Shown here piece by piece: positions 62,718 to 64,000 of a stretch of 64,000 bases of DNA. The notes beneath the pieces were generated by a model. The model was not told the DNA's origin. It worked only from the letters and a program-made list of their open reading frames with translations, and did not search any database. Origin of the DNA: Sinorhizobium psoraleae (GTDB lineage: Bacteria > Pseudomonadota > Alphaproteobacteria > Rhizobiales > Rhizobiaceae); contig NZ_JABEKV010000002.1 in NCBI RefSeq assembly GCF_013283645.1, forward strand, positions 255,798 through 319,797, written 5' to 3'. Both the position numbers and the translations under genes were made by a program. Each line of letters starts with the position of its first letter. Position 1 is the stretch's first letter.

Positions 62718-63656
62718 TCACCCTTGCGGCGTCACATGCTTGCGGGCGCCTCTGCGCTCCAATCCCAACTGGTGCTCGCGAAAGATGATGAAGATGCCCG
62801 CGCTGACAACGATCGCCGTGCCCGCCAACATGGTTTCCGTCGGTATATCGCCGAAGAAAAAATAGCCGATGGCAATGCCCAGCACGATCGATGTGTACTC
62901 GAACGGGGCGATCGTCGACATGTCGGCATGACGGTAGCTTTCCGTCAGCAGGATCTGCGCGACGCCTCCGCAGAAGCCGGCGACCATCAGCAGCAGGAAG
63001 GACGTCCAGGACATTGTCGCCCAGCCGAAGGGCAACGTCGCAAGCGAAAACATCGAGGCCGAGAGGGAGAAATAAAGCACGATCGTGTGCGTTCGCTCGG
63101 TCTTCACCAGCTTGCGCACGAGCACCATCGCGATCGCCCCAAGCGTCGCAGAAAGCAACACGCCGACCGCACCAAGCGCCTCGGACGAACCGAATTCTCC
63201 GTTGCGCAGCAGCGTCAGCCGCGGCCAGGTGATGATCAGCACGCCCATGAGCCCGATCACGACCGCGGACCACCGGTAAAGCCGCACGGTTTCCCGGAGA
63301 AAGACGGCTGCGAAGATCACAGCGAGCAGCGGCATGGCGTAGCCGATCGCAATCGCCTCCGGCAGCGGCAGATGAACGAGCCCGTAGAACCCGCAACTCA
63401 TCGAGAGAATTCCGACGAAGCCGCGCGCTAGATGTCCAGTGATGTCCTTGGTTCTGAACGCGTCGCGCAACTCGCCGCGAAGCGCCAGAAAGCCCAGGAT
63501 GGGCACCATCGCAAAGGCGGAACGGTAGAAGGTGATTTGCCCGGTGGCGATGTCGCTGCCCGCAGCCTTGATGCACGTGGACATGCAAACGAAGATGACG
63601 ACCGAAAGAACCTTGAACAGGATCCCCTTCATCGGGCTTAGGATGTCCGCATCCAT
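62718..63656 (-). CDS. EamA family (DMT) transporter
   Basis: This 312-residue protein has 10 hydrophobic segments and two EamA repeats (FKVLSVVIFVCMSTCIKAAGSDIATGQITFYRS; later STIAPFEYTSIVLGIAIGYFFFGDIPT). The substrate is unknown. ATG 63656 is used; GTG 63665 and ATG 63629 are alternatives and the site is weak. It is convergent with the MFS gene. Confidence 0.85.
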   Translation of the reverse strand: MDADILSPMKGILFKVLSVVIFVCMSTCIKAAGSDIATGQITFYRSAFAMVPILGFLALRGELRDAFRTKDITGHLARGFVGILSMSCGFYGLVHLPLPEAIAIGYAMPLLAVIFAAVFLRETVRLYRWSAVVIGLMGVLIITWPRLTLLRNGEFGSSEALGAVGVLLSATLGAIAMVLVRKLVKTERTHTIVLYFSLSASMFSLATLPFGWATMSWTSFLLLMVAGFCGGVAQILLTESYRHADMSTIAPFEYTSIVLGIAIGYFFFGDIPTETMLAGTAIVVSAGIFIIFREHQLGLERRGARKHVTPQG

Positions 63657-64000
63657 CGAACGCACTTTTCAAACGCTGCCGGCCAATGCAGGAAGGATGT
63701 CAGCCGAGGAAGACGCGGCGGAAAAGCCGCAGGAAGATCGCGCTTACTCTAGCGGCGCCATATCGGAATAAGGATCAAATTTCTTGATGGAAAGCATTTT
63801 TTCTTGATGCATTCGCCATCGAATCCGCAGCGTGCCAAGATTCTTTAGCATGCGCGAAAAAATCCTTGCCGATTTAGTTCTTGTTAGTGACGCTTCTGTA
63901 AATCACTGATCGATAAGGGAGCGGGAAGAATACCGGAAGCCACGTCTTCGCCGGAGTGCGGCCACCGGCATCACAATCATGTGGCAAGGCTTCGCTTTTC
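63657..64000. other. Gene-free right edge
   Basis: No coding frame is supported. TTCTTGATG occurs at 63781-63789 and 63801-63809, a direct repeat at 20-base spacing, and 63890-64000 looks like a leader with dyads that may belong to a gene beyond the window. Confidence 0.45.

Noticed and set aside
1..64000. Insertion sequences, prophage or integrated plasmid
   Set aside because: No transposase, integrase, or phage gene found; the repeats seen are short palindromic elements.

Overview
The window looks like a chromosomal segment of an alphaproteobacterium of the Sinorhizobium/Ensifer group. It is GC-rich, its proteins have a typical rhizobial character (BA14K-like protein, rhizobial porin, PhoX, adjacent lpsL-rkpK), and it carries several RIME-like palindromic intergenic repeats. 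There is no phage, insertion sequence, CRISPR array or rRNA. It is mostly housekeeping and envelope genes, with one tRNA-Ser(GCU).

Layout. 1-2.0 kb: nadB (cut by the left edge) and nadA, behind a perfect 29-bp palindrome that sits on the promoter. 2.1-8.0 kb: MFS exporter, MOSC protein, and a DUF2339 membrane protein translationally coupled to an HD hydrolase. 8.0-10.5 kb: phoX with a Pho box, flanked by two inverted RIME-like repeats. 10.5-13.5 kb: recO, an L,D-transpeptidase lipoprotein, and a VOC/SRPBCC pair divergent from an ArsR regulator. 13.6-16.0 kb: lpsL and rkpK (UDP-glucuronate and UDP-galacturonate supply). 16-23 kb: tex, cfa, glutathionyl-hydroquinone reductase, glycerophosphodiesterase. 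23-31 kb: era, rnc, lepB, acpS, DUF2062, a 50-aa DUF3563 protein, rel and rpoZ. 30.5-38 kb: NYN-domain protein, smpB-dapA, a soluble lytic transglycosylase, BA14K protein, alpha/beta hydrolase and a porin.

38-45 kb holds the tRNA, two tandem PilZ-type proteins, a HisC-like aminotransferase and many small genes: Sel1-like, DUF2147, two 57-aa membrane or secreted peptides, and a frameshifted UPF0060 gene. There is also a candidate small RNA or attenuator. 44.6-50.7 kb: AMP nucleosidase, then a flippase-like membrane protein divergent from a polyprenyl-phosphate GT2 and an ArnT/Rgt-like GT39, then a diacylglycerol kinase-type lipid kinase. 50.8-53.9 kb: two regulator/target divergent pairs (HxlR/quinone-oxidoreductase-like and Lrp/EamA). 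54-56 kb: a glycine betaine-type ABC binding protein and permease with no ATPase beside them. 56.5-60.7 kb: ETF-ubiquinone oxidoreductase, an Hsp70-like protein and a family-4 uracil-DNA glycosylase with an altered active-site motif. 60.8-63.7 kb: two small unknown proteins, an MFS transporter and an EamA transporter.

Links between genes. rkpK and lpsL make UDP-GlcA and UDP-GalA, which the GT2/GT39 pair about 33 kb away could move onto a lipid carrier and then to the lipopolysaccharide core. rel and rpoZ together serve the stringent response, since omega is part of a ppGpp site on RNA polymerase. rnc, era and recO are separated differently here from the common compact order. No strong novel multi-gene system is evident. 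The most unusual signals are a family of 44-bp palindromes parked just upstream of start codons, the small RNA-like leader before the DUF2147 gene, and several small unannotated-looking proteins.
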